This document shows positions 24,812 through 35,929 of a DNA stretch of 56,455 bases, in pieces. Made by a program: the position numbers and the translations under genes. The stretch's first letter is position 1. Each line of letters opens with the position of its first letter. A model generated the notes under the pieces. That model searched no databases. It was not told the DNA's origin and saw only the letters and a program-made list of their open reading frames with translations. The stretch lies in NCBI GenBank assembly GCA_002343715.1, contig DDSA01000167.1, positions 1 to 56,455 of the forward strand, read 5' to 3'. This DNA comes from Phycisphaerales bacterium UBA2402 (lineage in GTDB: Bacteria > Planctomycetota > Phycisphaerae > Phycisphaerales > UBA1924).

Positions 24812-26394
24812 TAGTGTTTCCCCCCGTGGTGGCCGTTGTGCCCGGTCGGATGTTCATGCCCGTCATCATGGTGGTGCGGACTGGCCTGGGGCAGTACCGC
24901 CTTCAACTCGGCCATGGCGAACATGGGCAGGAACCGCATGAACAACAGGAAGAGCGTGAGGAAGACGCCGCAGGACCCGACAAAGATGCCGATGTCCACG
25001 AACGTCGGGGAGAACATGTGCCACTCGCCGGGCAGGAAGGTGCGGTGCAGGCTCGTCACGATGATGACGAACCGCTCGAACCACATGCCGATGGTGACCA
25101 GGAAGGACACGATGAATATCACGATCGGGCTGGTCCGCATCGCCTTGAACCAGAAGACCTGCGGGCTGAGGACGTTGCATGAAATCATCGTCCAATACGC
25201 CCACCAGTACGGGCCGACGGCACGGTTCTTGAAGCAGAAGAGTTCGTACTCGTTCCCGCCGTACCAGGCGATGAAGAACTCCATCGAGTACGCGAAGCCG
25301 ACCATCATGCCCGTGACCAGGATGATCTTGGCCATGTTCTCAAGGTGGCGGAGCGTCAGGAAGTCCTTCATGTTCGGGTAGAGTTCCCGGGCCGGGATCA
25401 ACAGCAGCAGCACCATCGCGAAGCCGCCGAAAATCGCGCCCGCGACGAAGTAGGGGGGGAAGATCGTCGTGTGCCAGCCGGGCAGGATGCTGGTGGCGAA
25501 GTCGAAGGACACGATCGAGTGGACGCTCAAGACCAGGGGAGTTGAAATGCCGGCAAGAACGAGGTAGGCCGCCTCATACCGATGCCAGTGCCGCCCGCTG
25601 AACCGCCAACCAAGAGCGAGAAACCCGTAGATGTACGCCCGGAGCGCATCAATCCTGATCGGCAGGAAGGGGAGCAGGACAGCGCCGCCCTCGGGGTTGG
25701 CCCGGAGCCTTCGATCAGCCCGGTCCCGCAGCGTGGCAAAGTCGGGGATCATGCCCATGTACCAGAAGAGCAGCGAGACCGTGCCGTAGGTCGAAACCGC
25801 GAAGACGTCCCACAAGAGAGGGCTGCGGAAGTTCGGCCAGATGGCGTTGTAGTTAGGAATGGGGAAGAGCATCCACGCCATCCACTGGCGTCCGATGTGG
25901 ATGCCCGGGAAGGTCGCGGCGCAGATGACCGCGAAGATCGTCATGGCCTCGGCGCTGCGGTTGACTGCCGTGCGCCACTTCTGCTTGAGAAGGCAGAGGA
26001 TCGCCGAGATGAGCGTGCCGGCGTGGCCGATACCGATCCAGAAAACGAAGTTTGTGATGTCCCACGCCCAGTCCACCTGGTTGCTCATGCCCCAGGTGCC
26101 GATGCCGGTGATCACGAGGTATCCGATCAGGGCACCGCCGAGTCCGGCGATTGTCGAAACCAAGCCGAAGATCGGAAGCCACCAGCGGGGTGGCGAGTTT
26201 TCCGCGTAACCGCAGATAATGTCCGTCACTTCCTTGAAGGAACGGTTGTTCAGAACAAGAGGGGCCCGCTGCTCGGGTGTTTCGATCAGCGTGCCATCGC
26301 CCGAACCGGGCTCGCCGCCATGCCCGCCGGTGACACCCCGGGCGATACCCGCCAGTCGCTGGGCGGTAAGTTGGTCAGGGTGAATGCTGCTCAT
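24811..26394 (-). CDS. actC: alternative complex III subunit ActC (NrfD-like)
   Basis: A protein of 527 residues; ATG 26394 overlaps the actB stop (ATGA). About ten helices with NrfD-like text ([57 protein letters not shown]). It forms the quinol-binding membrane core of ACIII, beside the FeS subunit ActB. The C-terminus ends in a His-rich tail ([19 protein letters not shown]). Confidence 0.94.
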   Translation of the reverse strand: MSSIHPDQLTAQRLAGIARGVTGGHGGEPGSGDGTLIETPEQRAPLVLNNRSFKEVTDIICGYAENSPPRWWLPIFGLVSTIAGLGGALIGYLVITGIGTWGMSNQVDWAWDITNFVFWIGIGHAGTLISAILCLLKQKWRTAVNRSAEAMTIFAVICAATFPGIHIGRQWMAWMLFPIPNYNAIWPNFRSPLLWDVFAVSTYGTVSLLFWYMGMIPDFATLRDRADRRLRANPEGGAVLLPFLPIRIDALRAYIYGFLALGWRFSGRHWHRYEAAYLVLAGISTPLVLSVHSIVSFDFATSILPGWHTTIFPPYFVAGAIFGGFAMVLLLLIPARELYPNMKDFLTLRHLENMAKIILVTGMMVGFAYSMEFFIAWYGGNEYELFCFKNRAVGPYWWAYWTMISCNVLSPQVFWFKAMRTSPIVIFIVSFLVTIGMWFERFVIIVTSLHRTFLPGEWHMFSPTFVDIGIFVGSCGVFLTLFLLFMRFLPMFAMAELKAVLPQASPHHHDDGHEHPTGHNGHHGGKH

Positions 26395-29300
26395 GCACGA
26401 ACTCCGCCGAGGACGTTGAGGCTGAGGGCGTAGCCGCGGTCCTCGGCACGCCGGGAGGGATCGAACTGAAACGAATGGGTCTTGTCGCCGTGCGAACCGT
26501 GGCCGTGGTCGTCATGACCATGCCCGCCGCCGTGGTGGAAGGGATGTTCCCAGGAGTCTTTCCGGGCCGCATCGCACAGGGCCGGGTTGGGATTCATGAC
26601 CCGCACCATGTGGCTGGTGCGGGGCCGGGTGTTGAGGAAGCCCAGGAGTTGGTAACTGCGGGCGTTGCGACGGGTCGCGTGCACGCGGCTGCCCTCATCG
26701 CGCATATCACCGAAGGTGATGGCGTTGGTCGGGCAGGCCTGCTGGCAGGCGGATTGGAAGAACCCGTCGGGGATCGCGTACTCGCCCTTGCTGTTCTTGA
26801 GGCCCTTGAGTTTCGTCTCGATGCGGGCGTGGTTGATCCGCTGCACGCAGTAGGTGCACTTTTCCATCACGCCGCGCATCCGCACCGTCACGTTGGGGTT
26901 CTTCTGCATCTGCTCGATCTGGGCGATCTTGTCTCGCAGGCGCGGCGGGATGAAGTTGACATTGATCCGGTTGTGATCGGGGCTGCCGTTGGGGCCGACC
27001 CCCTGGCCGGGGATCACCGAGCCAAGGCCGTCCAGGTACTCCTTGCCGACGTAGTCGCCGTTGAAGGCGAGTTTGCCGTACTCGAAGAAGTTGTAACGTC
27101 GGACCTTGTACGGGCAGTTGTTGGCGCAGTACCGCGTGCCGATGCAGCGGTTGTACGTCATGTAGTTCAGACCCTCGGGTCCGTGCACCGTCGCGTTTAC
27201 GGGGCACACCGTCTCGCACGGGGCGTTCTCGCAGTGGACACAGGCCACGGGCTGGTGGTGCATCGAATCCGGGTTGTTGATGTCCCCCGTGAAGTAGCGG
27301 TCCACGCGGATCCAGGTCATCTCGCGTCCCTTGGCCGTCTCCTTCTTGCCCACCACCGGGATGTTGTTCTCCGCCTGGCAGGCGATGGTGCACGCGCCGC
27401 AACCTGTGCAGAGCGATTGGTCGATGGTCATCGCCCACTGCTGCCCGGTATCGAAAGTCGAGCCGGGCGTGGCGTCGCTGTTGCTCTTGTTGTACGGATT
27501 GACGTACAGGCTCAGGATCGGCGGGTTGTGGCTCTTCTCGCCCAGTCGCTCGGCGAAGTTCAGTTCACCCGTGGTGTTGTAGAAGGTATCGACCACCTTC
27601 TGTGTTTCATCGCCGAACTTCTTCCACGCCGGCAGATCAACCGCGCGGACAATCGCGGTGCGGCTCTCCATGGTCCAATGGTTCTGTGTGCTGGCGATCA
27701 TGTAGGAACCGGGAACCCTGGAGAGTTTCGCGCCCGAAGCACTCCGTCCGCCCGAAGCGACCATCGCGGCGGAACGAAGGGGGAAGACGTTCACTCCCAC
27801 GCCGCTGCCGACCTTCCCGGAAGAGGAGCGACCTCCGCCGAAGACCAGCAGGAGTGTGTTGTCCGCCATCCCCGGAAGGATCCAGCAGGGGAGTGTGGCC
27901 TGACGCCCTGCGATGCTCACCTCGGCCAGCCGGGCCTCCGGGTACTTCGTTTTGGTATAGACCGCGCCGGGGTCCTTTTCCGAGTAGGCAGCAGGAAGCA
28001 CGCCCAGTTCCTCGGCCGTCTTCGGGCTCATCAGCACCGGCGTATCCCACACGGTGCGGGTCCCGACCTCGGGCAGTTCGTGCAGCCACGCGATGTTCGA
28101 AAATCGGCCGTCGTGGAGATGGCCGACGGTAAAGGTGACATCGAGCGAGTCCTTGGTCGGCGCGGGACCGATCTTGAGCGCCGCGACGGCTCGCCCGACA
28201 TCGTCTCCCTTGATCTTCGCGGGTTCGGGCTTGCGGGCCGAGTTGGCGAGCACACCGTCGTGCAAGGCCCGACGCCACGCGCCCTCGAACCCTGCTTCGC
28301 CGAGCGTCTTCTTCCAGTTGGACCGCACAATTTCGTACCCGTCGATGCGGGCGTTCAAATCCTTGCCCGCCAGGAGCATCAGGAACTCAAGGTCGCTCAG
28401 CACCGCTTTGCCCGCCGGGGGGTCGTAGAGGGGCGCGATCATCGGCTGCACCGGCGCGATCGTTCCATCCGTCGCTCGGCTGTCACCCCAACACTCGAGA
28501 AAATGAGCCCCGTTGAGGGACCAGGTTGATGCCGCGGACGTCTCGGAAGGCCCGATACCGAGCGTGATGGTCGTGCCCACCTTGCTCCACGCGGCCTTGA
28601 AGTCGCAATCTCCGGGGGCGTCGTAGGCCGGATTGGCGTTCACCACCACCAGGGTCTTGATCGCGCCCGACTTCGCCTTCTCGCACAGCGCCGTGAACTG
28701 CTCCGCGCCCGGCGCGGCCTCATCGGCGGTCATCGGCTGATAGGTCACGGCGTTGCCGGCGCTGCCCAGCGCGGCGTTGATCGCGTGGCAGAGAGCGTGG
28801 ATCTCGGCGGGTTGGCCGTGACCGGCGAGCACGATTCCCTTGGCCCGGTTCGCCGCGTCGAGCAGGTCTTTGGCGCACTCCTCCAGGAATCGCTTGCCCT
28901 CGCCGTCCAGGTCCGCGCCCCCGGGCACCGCCACGCCGTTGATCGCCGCGGCGAGCGCCTTGGCGTCCGCGGAATCGAGTTTGGGCAGAACGAACTTCGC
29001 CAGTTCGACCGCGAACGCGGCGACGCGGGCCGGAGCGAGTCGCAACCGGTGATCGGCTTGTCCTCCCGTAACCGAAAACCCGCTCTCGACCACGTACAGC
29101 CGGCTCATCTCATCCGATGTCGTGAAGACCTCACGGGTCCTTGCGAATCCGCGGGCATTCGCGAGTTCGTCGGTTTCGTGGTAGAGAAAATCGCGGTCGA
29201 GGGAAACGACGACCTTCGCGTTGGCCTTCGACAAGTTCAGGACTTCTCGCATCGGCTTGCCGAACGCGATGACGCTGCCACGGATCGCCGCGGTCGTGTC

Positions 29301-30104
29301 GAGGGGAGCGTGCCACGCCCAGGATGCTTTCGGCCACTTGGAGAGCACCGCGGCCTTCGCGGCCTCGAGCGAGGGGCTGCTCGCCTTGGCAACGATGAAG
29401 CCGAGGCCCTCACCCTGTTTCGCGTCAAAGTCCTTGAAGTGGGTGGCCGCCCAGGCACGGAAATCGTCCCACGTCGCCTCGACCTTCCCTCGCGCGGGGT
29501 TGACGAACTCAGGGTACTTGAGCCTGTCGGGATCGTACAGACTCATGATGCCGGCGATCGCCCACGTCGACGCCTTGCCGTTATTGATCGGATGGAGAGG
29601 GTTGCCCTCGATCTTGGTCGGACGCCCTTCGTGGGTTTCGACCAAGAGGCCCTCTGCTCCCCCGTCGGGACGGGTCATGCTGGTGGCGTAAAAGAGCGGT
29701 TTGCCGGGGATGATCTCTTCCGGCACTTCACGGCTGTACGGCAAAATCTTGTGATCGGGGCGGCGGCATCCCGGGATCGCCGCGACGCCCGCGAGTGCGA
29801 GCGAGCCGCCCATGATCTTCAGAAAATCGCGGCGGGACTCACCACCGGCCTCGACCGCGCGTTGCATCTCGAGTGCGCCGTGGGGGAACTCCTTTTCGAG
29901 ATGCTCTCGGAACTCGGGCGTGTCGGCCAGGTCCTCGATGCTGCGCCAGACGCGACGGCCAACGACGCCGCCGGAAGTGGGGCCCGCGAGTAAACCCGAA
30001 AGCCCCCCCGCCATCGCGGCGATCTTCGCCGCGTCCTGTCGAGCACGCACGTCCGCATGCTCGCTGTGGCCGTGTACCGTCGATGGGCATTGATCGTGTG
30101 CCAT
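26391..30104 (-). CDS. actB: alternative complex III subunit ActB (Mo-like + FeS)
   Basis: A protein of 1237 residues; ATG 30104 has GAGGA upstream. Residues ~85-115 resemble a Tat signal ([18 protein letters not shown]), followed by IPGC. The middle is a molybdopterin-oxidoreductase-like domain; in studied ACIII this domain lacks the cofactor. The C-terminal third has ferredoxin-type clusters: [11 protein letters not shown] (~900), [13 protein letters not shown] (~955), [12 protein letters not shown] (~988), and CTYC...CQQACP (~1080-1120). The end is His-rich ([21 protein letters not shown]). It passes electrons from quinol to the heme subunits. Confidence 0.94.
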   Translation of the reverse strand: MAHDQCPSTVHGHSEHADVRARQDAAKIAAMAGGLSGLLAGPTSGGVVGRRVWRSIEDLADTPEFREHLEKEFPHGALEMQRAVEAGGESRRDFLKIMGGSLALAGVAAIPGCRRPDHKILPYSREVPEEIIPGKPLFYATSMTRPDGGAEGLLVETHEGRPTKIEGNPLHPINNGKASTWAIAGIMSLYDPDRLKYPEFVNPARGKVEATWDDFRAWAATHFKDFDAKQGEGLGFIVAKASSPSLEAAKAAVLSKWPKASWAWHAPLDTTAAIRGSVIAFGKPMREVLNLSKANAKVVVSLDRDFLYHETDELANARGFARTREVFTTSDEMSRLYVVESGFSVTGGQADHRLRLAPARVAAFAVELAKFVLPKLDSADAKALAAAINGVAVPGGADLDGEGKRFLEECAKDLLDAANRAKGIVLAGHGQPAEIHALCHAINAALGSAGNAVTYQPMTADEAAPGAEQFTALCEKAKSGAIKTLVVVNANPAYDAPGDCDFKAAWSKVGTTITLGIGPSETSAASTWSLNGAHFLECWGDSRATDGTIAPVQPMIAPLYDPPAGKAVLSDLEFLMLLAGKDLNARIDGYEIVRSNWKKTLGEAGFEGAWRRALHDGVLANSARKPEPAKIKGDDVGRAVAALKIGPAPTKDSLDVTFTVGHLHDGRFSNIAWLHELPEVGTRTVWDTPVLMSPKTAEELGVLPAAYSEKDPGAVYTKTKYPEARLAEVSIAGRQATLPCWILPGMADNTLLLVFGGGRSSSGKVGSGVGVNVFPLRSAAMVASGGRSASGAKLSRVPGSYMIASTQNHWTMESRTAIVRAVDLPAWKKFGDETQKVVDTFYNTTGELNFAERLGEKSHNPPILSLYVNPYNKSNSDATPGSTFDTGQQWAMTIDQSLCTGCGACTIACQAENNIPVVGKKETAKGREMTWIRVDRYFTGDINNPDSMHHQPVACVHCENAPCETVCPVNATVHGPEGLNYMTYNRCIGTRYCANNCPYKVRRYNFFEYGKLAFNGDYVGKEYLDGLGSVIPGQGVGPNGSPDHNRINVNFIPPRLRDKIAQIEQMQKNPNVTVRMRGVMEKCTYCVQRINHARIETKLKGLKNSKGEYAIPDGFFQSACQQACPTNAITFGDMRDEGSRVHATRRNARSYQLLGFLNTRPRTSHMVRVMNPNPALCDAARKDSWEHPFHHGGGHGHDDHGHGSHGDKTHSFQFDPSRRAEDRGYALSLNVLGGVRA

Positions 30105-30169
30105 AGTGTCCTCGAACCGCCGATCCCGTTTCCCTGCTGACTGACTCTGCTGCTGTTTCCTGCACGTCG

Positions 30170-30868
30170 TTAGTAGTGACACGCGCCGCAGTTCTGCGGC
30201 GGGTTCGCCTGCACGGCTTCCAGCAGTTTTTTCGCCTCCGCAAGCGAACCGCCGGTCGCGCGCTCGGCCAGGTGCTTTTCCACCCACTGCAACTGCGTGA
30301 CCTTGTCGCGGGGCACGATGTGGGCCTCCGGATTGCGGTGACAGTCAAGGCACCAACTCATGGAGAGAGACTGCGCCTGGTAGACCACCGGCATCCCCGT
30401 GATCTGGCCGTGGCACGAGTAGCAACTGACCCCGGCGTTCACGTGAATATTGTGGGGGAAGTTCCGGACATAATCCGGGACTTTGTGAACCCGCCGCCAC
30501 TCGATAGGAGCATCCGAGGCGTACGCCTCGCGGATGAAGTTCGTCTTGGCCTTGTGCTGCTCGCTCTCGGAGAACTTGACGAGTTTGCCATCGGCGTGGC
30601 AGCCGTAGCACGTTGAAGCGTTGGGGATGTTCGCTTCGGCGGAGGTTTCAACTTTGGTGTGGCAGTAGCGGCAGTCCATCCCTAACTTGCCCGCGTGGAT
30701 CTGGTGATTGAAACCACCCTCGGGCTGCACGGGCATGTACCCGACTTTGAAAAACTTCGGAGTCGCGTAGTACCAGAAGGCACCGACCACGCTCGTCGCG
30801 CCCAGTAGACCCCCCACCGCCGCGACTGTGGGAAGAACATTCATCCACTTTGGGAAGAGAAGGGACAC
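30170..30868 (-). CDS. actA: alternative complex III subunit ActA (pentaheme cytochrome c)
   Basis: A protein of 232 residues. I chose GTG 30868 because AGGAG lies eight bases upstream; ATG 30844 is an alternative. An N-terminal anchor (VLPTVAAVGGLLGATSVVGAFWYY) precedes five heme motifs: CRYCH, CYGCH, CYSCH, CLDCH and CGACH, the count typical of ActA. It is the first gene of the act-cox operon and is divergent from ctaA. It conducts electrons from ActB to acceptors in the periplasm. Confidence 0.94.
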   Translation of the reverse strand: MSLLFPKWMNVLPTVAAVGGLLGATSVVGAFWYYATPKFFKVGYMPVQPEGGFNHQIHAGKLGMDCRYCHTKVETSAEANIPNASTCYGCHADGKLVKFSESEQHKAKTNFIREAYASDAPIEWRRVHKVPDYVRNFPHNIHVNAGVSCYSCHGQITGMPVVYQAQSLSMSWCLDCHRNPEAHIVPRDKVTQLQWVEKHLAERATGGSLAEAKKLLEAVQANPPQNCGACHY

Positions 30869-31167
30869 CAGCCGACTCCTTTGCTGATGAAAACCGACGC
30901 GAACCGCCTCACACGAACCAGTCAAGGGGTACGACCCCAACACGATCTACCGTCAATACCACACAGATTCCTGTCTAGCACGAAAAGCAACCCGAACTCG
31001 TGTCTAATGAAAACCTTATCGGGTTGAACTTTTCTAAAACACGAAACGGTTTCGGTATGACAGCAATTTCACCGCACTCGACCTACCCTGTCAAGTGCCA
31101 ATCGAGAAGGCAACTAAAATGAGATCGAGTCTCAACTGATCATAGACAATTTTTGATAAGTTTTTGA
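30869..31167. promoter_or_regulatory. AT-rich divergent control region actA / ctaA
   Basis: About 300 bases between two divergent respiratory units, clearly richer in A/T than its flanks. It must hold the start signals for both. It contains the perfect dyad CGAAAC-G-GTTTCG at 31042-31054, and a looser inverted pair TAGCACGA ... TCGTGTCTA near 30979-31009. I see no confident -35/-10 pair. Regulatory function is inferred from layout. Confidence 0.5.
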
Positions 31168-32550
31168 ATGTTATTACAAACTAATACCAATCAGAATAGA
31201 GCGGTTTCGATTGCTTCCCTGGGACTTGCTTCTGCGGTCACTGTTTGGATCGTCTGGTTCATCACCCACGTGCCGTGGATTGGCCTGCCCGGATCGGTGT
31301 CCGGTGTGATTGTTCTGATCGCATGGTTTTCCAAGGCCGCGTGGCTACTCCGGGGCATCGAATCATCACGAATCACGATCGGGGCTGCTTCGGGGTTCGT
31401 CACTTCCCTGGTGAGTCTGCTCCTGCTCGGATCGAAGCTCGGCCAAGGCGGCAATGACCTCATTCCCAGCGCCGGGTTGATCACGCTCGGGTTTCTTGCC
31501 GTGGGAATCGTGGTCGGATTGAGTGCGGGCGCGCTCGCCGGACGACTCCCCGCCCCTTTGCACCGCTCCGATAGTCTCTCACAACTTGGGTGGGTGACGG
31601 TCGCCGCGGCGGCACCGCTGCTCTTCATTGGAGGATTGGTCACCAGCACACGGTCGGGCATGGCCGTACCCGACTGGCCGACCACGTTCAGCGCCAACAT
31701 GTTCCTGTACCCGCTGGGGAGCGCGCCGGCGGACATCTTTCTCGAACACTCGCACCGCCTATTCGGCACCCTTCTGGGGCTTTCGACGCTGGTGCTCATG
31801 ATCTTCACGCTCAGGTCCGCTCCCGGCACGAACGACGCGGCCCCTTCTGATGCCCTCCGCCGCGCCAAAGTATGGTCCGTCATCGCCTTCATCGCGGTCG
31901 TGGCGCAGGGCGTGCTGGGGGGTATGCGCGTCTGGCGGGGCAGTACGGACTTGGCCAAAGACGCGAAGTTGTTCTCGTTCACCCACGGCGTATTCGCGCA
32001 ACTGATTCTGGCGGCGATTGTGGTGCTCGCCGTGTACCTCTGGCCGGTGGTGCGGGCATCATCACCGGATCCGTCTGTTCCCAGGGCGCGAACGCTGCGT
32101 GCTGTTTCGACGGCGGCCTTGCACCTGACGTTGCTGCAACTGGTTCTGGGCGCGGCGTACCGACACTTCGGCGGGAACCACGCGCTCTGGACACACGCGG
32201 GGTTCTCGATCCTCGTTGTCGTGGCGGCGGCGATGACGGGGTTCTATGCCTCGGCGCTCCCGAGGCCCGCTGTTGCGTGTGCCGAGGGGCTTGTTCGGGC
32301 TTTGCGAACGGCGGGCAAGTGGCAGGTCGCCCTGGTGGCATTGCAGTTCCTGCTCGGGTGGGCGGCGTTCTTCGTGGCCGATGCCGACCGTTCCGCCGCG
32401 AAGCCTGTGGAAGCATTGATCCGCACGGCACACCAGGCCAACGGCGCCGCGCTGCTTGCGGTGATGGTCGTTGTGTGCGTGCTGGCGAAACGCTTGTGCC
32501 CGAAACAGCCGCCCGTGCAAACTCAATCCTTGCCCCGACCCACCATGTAG
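31168..32550 (+). CDS. ctaA: heme A synthase with extra N-terminal helices
   Basis: A protein of 460 residues from ATG 31168; no strong ribosome site. The core (from ~140) carries the COX15/CtaA marks [58 protein letters not shown], and [21 protein letters not shown] histidines. It converts heme O to heme A needed by the oxidase encoded across the divergent promoter. The first ~130 residues add four helices not found in the usual ~300-350-residue enzyme. Its 3' end overlaps convergent guaB by 28 bases. Confidence 0.92.
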   Translation: MLLQTNTNQNRAVSIASLGLASAVTVWIVWFITHVPWIGLPGSVSGVIVLIAWFSKAAWLLRGIESSRITIGAASGFVTSLVSLLLLGSKLGQGGNDLIPSAGLITLGFLAVGIVVGLSAGALAGRLPAPLHRSDSLSQLGWVTVAAAAPLLFIGGLVTSTRSGMAVPDWPTTFSANMFLYPLGSAPADIFLEHSHRLFGTLLGLSTLVLMIFTLRSAPGTNDAAPSDALRRAKVWSVIAFIAVVAQGVLGGMRVWRGSTDLAKDAKLFSFTHGVFAQLILAAIVVLAVYLWPVVRASSPDPSVPRARTLRAVSTAALHLTLLQLVLGAAYRHFGGNHALWTHAGFSILVVVAAAMTGFYASALPRPAVACAEGLVRALRTAGKWQVALVALQFLLGWAAFFVADADRSAAKPVEALIRTAHQANGAALLAVMVVVCVLAKRLCPKQPPVQTQSLPRPTM

Positions 32551-34115
32551 TTGGGGCTTTCCTTCGTGATGAGAATGTCGTGGGGATGGTTCTCGATGAC
32601 GGTTGCGCCCGAGACGCGGCAGAACCGCGCGTTCTGGCGGAGTTCCTCGATCGTTCGGCACCCGCAATAGCCCATGCTGCTGCGCAGGCCCCCCACCATC
32701 TGATAGACGGACTCCGCGAGCGAGCCTTTGTACGCCACCAGGCCCTCGACCCCTTCGGGGACGAACTTCTGCTTGCCGACCTTCTCGGATTGTCGGTAGC
32801 GATCGGCGCTGCCGGCGCTCATCGCCCCTTCGCTGCCCATGCCGCGGTAACTCTTGTAACGGCGGCCATGGGTGATGACGACTTCGCCCGGGCTTTCATC
32901 CAACCCCGCGAAGAGCGAGCCGAGCATGACGCAGTGCGCCCCCGCGGCGAGGGCCTTGGGGATGTCGCCGCTGTGCCGGATGCCCCCGTCGGCGATCACG
33001 GGGATGCCAGAACCCGAAAGGGCCGAGGCGACGTTCATCACCGCGGTGATCTGCGGCACACCCACGCCCGTCACCACCCGCGTGGTGCAGATGGACCCGG
33101 GGCCGATGCCCACTTTGACCGCGTCGGCCCCCGCCTCGACAAGGTCGCGGGCGGCCTCGCCGGTAGCGATGTTCCCCGCGATGATCTGCACCCCGCGCTG
33201 ACGCACCTCGGGCATCTCCTTGATCGTGCGCACGGTTCGGAGCACATTCTCGCTGTGCCCGTGGGCCGTGTCCACCACCAGCACATCGACCTCGGCTCCC
33301 AGGACCGCCGCGGCCCGCTCGAACTGGTCCACCCCCACCGCGGCGCCGCAGCGCAGACGCCCCCGGCCATCGACACACGCGCGGGGGAACTGGCTGAGGC
33401 GGTCGATGTCCCGCATCGTGACGAGGCCGACAAGGTGGGAGCGGTCGTCAACCAGGATGATCTTCTCAACTTTGTTCTTGCTGGCGATCACCTGCGCTTG
33501 TTCGAGCGTCGTGCCGGCGCCGGCGGTGACGAGGTTGCGGCTGGTCATGACGTCGCCCACGCGCGTGGAGTCATCCTCGACAAACTTCAGATCGCGCCGG
33601 GTGACGATGCCGAGCACCTTGCCCTTGCCCCGCAGCGTGCCCGCGCCGTCCTCGGTGACGGGGAACCCGCTGACGTTGTGCTGCCGCATCAGTTCCTTGG
33701 CGCGGGCGACGGTGTCGGTAATTCCCAGTGTGAGCGGGTCGACGATGATGCCGTTGGCCGAACGCTTGACCTTCGCGACTTCGCGCGCCTGCGCCTCGGG
33801 GGGCATGTTCTTGTGTATGATGCCCAGCCCGCCCTCCTGCGCCAGCGCGATGGCGAGCGCCGATTCAGTCACGGTGTCCATCGGGGCCGAGACCAGCGGG
33901 ATGTTCAGCCGGATGGTCCGCGTCAGTTGTGCCGTGGTTTCAGCGTCCGCGGGCATCACCGCCGAACGTCGAGGCACGAGCAGCACATCATCGAACGTGA
34001 TGCCGTCGAAGAGAATCTTCGAGACCGGAGAAAACTCGGCGGCGTTGCCCGGGACGGCCCCGACCGTGCCTGAAGATCGTGCGGGCGGCGGGGTGATGGC
34101 GGCGCGATTTCCCAT
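32523..34115 (-). CDS. guaB: IMP dehydrogenase
   Basis: A protein of 530 residues from ATG 34115 (no clear ribosome site). It oxidises IMP to XMP in guanine nucleotide synthesis. Marks: [10 protein letters not shown] and [10 protein letters not shown] at the start; a paired CBS region (~125-245: [21 protein letters not shown]); [12 protein letters not shown]; the catalytic loop [11 protein letters not shown] with its Cys (~339-345); [20 protein letters not shown]; and YRGMGS. A 30-residue N-terminal lead precedes the family's usual start. Confidence 0.96.
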   Translation of the reverse strand: MGNRAAITPPPARSSGTVGAVPGNAAEFSPVSKILFDGITFDDVLLVPRRSAVMPADAETTAQLTRTIRLNIPLVSAPMDTVTESALAIALAQEGGLGIIHKNMPPEAQAREVAKVKRSANGIIVDPLTLGITDTVARAKELMRQHNVSGFPVTEDGAGTLRGKGKVLGIVTRRDLKFVEDDSTRVGDVMTSRNLVTAGAGTTLEQAQVIASKNKVEKIILVDDRSHLVGLVTMRDIDRLSQFPRACVDGRGRLRCGAAVGVDQFERAAAVLGAEVDVLVVDTAHGHSENVLRTVRTIKEMPEVRQRGVQIIAGNIATGEAARDLVEAGADAVKVGIGPGSICTTRVVTGVGVPQITAVMNVASALSGSGIPVIADGGIRHSGDIPKALAAGAHCVMLGSLFAGLDESPGEVVITHGRRYKSYRGMGSEGAMSAGSADRYRQSEKVGKQKFVPEGVEGLVAYKGSLAESVYQMVGGLRSSMGYCGCRTIEELRQNARFCRVSGATVIENHPHDILITKESPNYMVGRGKD

Positions 34116-34171
34116 CCGAGAGGGTTGGGGGCGTCTGGGCTGGAATCAAGCCACGGGACGACTCCGCACCA

Positions 34172-35647
34172 CTACCGAACCAGCGAGGAACCGCCCCGAG
34201 AACGACTCCCCGCCCGGGACGTGGATGACGCGGTCGTGAGCGAACGAGAAACTTCGATGACGAGCGTGTCGTCGGTCGGCGGCCCCGCACGGTGACCGAG
34301 AACGGCGCTTCGGACCAGAGCGGGCCAACCACCATGCTCCGTTCGCGCGGCGGCGATCAGCCGACGAAGGCCTGCGAGCGACATCAACGCGCCGTCGATG
34401 CCGCGGCATTCGATGGCGCCGTCTGTATAGGCGATCAGCGAATCGCCCGGGCCGAACGGGATGGTTCGAGGCGCGGGCACAAACTCGGTATCGCCGCTGG
34501 CCCCCAGGACCCACGCGGTTGATTCGAGTTCATGCAACGTGCCGTCGACAGCGCGGAGGAAAGCCGGCGGATGGCCGCCGTTGGCGTACTCGATGATGTC
34601 CGCGTCGAGGTCGGCCCGCAGGCACAGGCCGGTCACGAAGACCGAATGATCCGCGAGCGTGAGGTGAATGTAGCGGTTGAGCAGTCTCAGTACCTCGCCA
34701 GGACGCACATGCGGTTGTTCGGCGAAGATGCGGGTCAACTCGCCGTAGAGTCTGTTCACGGTAAGCGCCGCCGAAATCCCGTGTCCGGTCACGTCGAGGA
34801 CGACCACGCTCAGGCACCCTAACGCATCGTCTCGAGGCTGCACCCTGTGCGCGAAGAGGTAATCGCCACCGATCTGGCTCATCGGCTCGTACTCGTAGGA
34901 GAGAAGGATGGGGCCGTCCTTGATCGGACGAGGGAAAAGCGACTCGTGGATCCGGCGGGCGTCCACCAGTTCGCGCCGCACCTCGCCGTACCGTTTCTGA
35001 AAAAACCTGAGTTTGAACTCGGCGAGGCGGCTGGTGTCGCGCAAGTAACAGATGAGCACGCCCGGTGCCGCGACAAAGGGACTGAAGAGCACGCCGAACC
35101 AGACTTCAATACGCCCCACGCCCCCGAAGGCCACGTGAAGGATCGCCCACACCACCACCACCGGCCAGACCGGACGAAGCGCCTGTCGGGGCGACCATGG
35201 CAGGAATGCGCACGCCAGCGTGTGCGTGAGCAGGACTCCCACGATACCCAGCGCGCCGGGGGTGCCCAGATGAGCCAGTCCGACACGGATCATGCCGTCC
35301 GCCGCGACCAGCACATAACTCAGCCGGAGCAGATCATCATGACGCAGTCGGCGGCGCCTTGCCGTGAGAAAGCATGCGGCGGCGAAAAGCGTGTTGATCA
35401 GCCCCAGTGCGAGGCCGAGGATGCGGCTCCAGTCCGACGGCACGGCCCGCCCCACCGCACCGATCTTCGAGACGATTTCGGCCCCGATGATCGAAGCGGC
35501 CAGAGAAGCGATCCATACGAGCAACCCGATGATGGTGAGCACTCCGGCGAGACGAAGAAAACGTCGGCGCAGGAGTGATTCCGTCTCCGCCTCGAAGGCT
35601 TGGCGGAAATCAGACGTGAAGGTCGAACTGGCGTGCGAGGAACTCAC
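34172..35647 (-). CDS. membrane-bound PP2C/SpoIIE-type (RsbU-like) phosphatase
   Basis: A protein of 491 residues from ATG 35647. The N-terminal half has about six hydrophobic helices (LAGVLTIIGLLVWIASLAASI; SYVLVAADGMIRVGLAHL). A linker helix EVRRELVDARRIHESLFP is followed by the SpoIIE/PP2C domain (~245-470): IGGDYLFAHRV, VVVLDVTGHGISAALTV, NGGHPPAFLRA, SLIAYTDGAIE and GPPTDDTLVIEV. The metal-binding Asp residues are in place. Such phosphatases act on anti-sigma-factor antagonists in partner-switching; no antagonist or anti-sigma gene is adjacent. The stop lies 56 bases upstream of guaB. Confidence 0.9.
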   Translation of the reverse strand: MSSSHASSTFTSDFRQAFEAETESLLRRRFLRLAGVLTIIGLLVWIASLAASIIGAEIVSKIGAVGRAVPSDWSRILGLALGLINTLFAAACFLTARRRRLRHDDLLRLSYVLVAADGMIRVGLAHLGTPGALGIVGVLLTHTLACAFLPWSPRQALRPVWPVVVVWAILHVAFGGVGRIEVWFGVLFSPFVAAPGVLICYLRDTSRLAEFKLRFFQKRYGEVRRELVDARRIHESLFPRPIKDGPILLSYEYEPMSQIGGDYLFAHRVQPRDDALGCLSVVVLDVTGHGISAALTVNRLYGELTRIFAEQPHVRPGEVLRLLNRYIHLTLADHSVFVTGLCLRADLDADIIEYANGGHPPAFLRAVDGTLHELESTAWVLGASGDTEFVPAPRTIPFGPGDSLIAYTDGAIECRGIDGALMSLAGLRRLIAAARTEHGGWPALVRSAVLGHRAGPPTDDTLVIEVSRSLTTASSTSRAGSRSRGGSSLVR

Positions 35648-35722
35648 AAGCGCGGGAATCGTACGGTGCCCGGTCGGCGGGGCACGTTACTCCCGCGCAC
35701 AGCGCGGTGGCGGCCCGATGTG

Positions 35723-35929
35723 TTATTCGGGAGTCGTGACCTCACTTTTCGCGGGCGTCACGCGGAGCGTTTTCGGGTTCTCCGGCTCGGCGTAGGCGGA
35801 ACGCGGGATGCCCGTCACGACGCGGAGTTTGGCCCAGATAAGCAGCGAAAAGACACCAACGGCGAGGCACAGAAAGACCATGCCGCCGATACGACGCGAA
35901 CGGACCAAGCGTTGTTCAGTTTCCGCCAA
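35723..35929 (-). CDS. small one-helix protein following pseudopilin gene
   Basis: A protein of 68 residues starting at TTG 35929, 14 bases inside the end of the GspH-like gene, with GAGGAGG about nine bases upstream. One membrane helix (GGMVFLCLAVGVFSLLIWA) and a short soluble tail. The start and overlap are inferred. It is probably co-translated with the pseudopilin and may belong to its export apparatus. Confidence 0.55.
   Translation of the reverse strand: MAETEQRLVRSRRIGGMVFLCLAVGVFSLLIWAKLRVVTGIPRSAYAEPENPKTLRVTPAKSEVTTPE

Noticed and set aside
31872..34073. 733-residue plus-strand open frame
   Set aside because: Antisense/out-of-frame shadow of ctaA and guaB; long open frames opposite genes are expected at this GC content. 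The same applies to large frames opposite actB (26475-28529), actF/actE (21984-23525), ctaD (17566-18756), icd (8668-9936) and the kinase (12011-13123).
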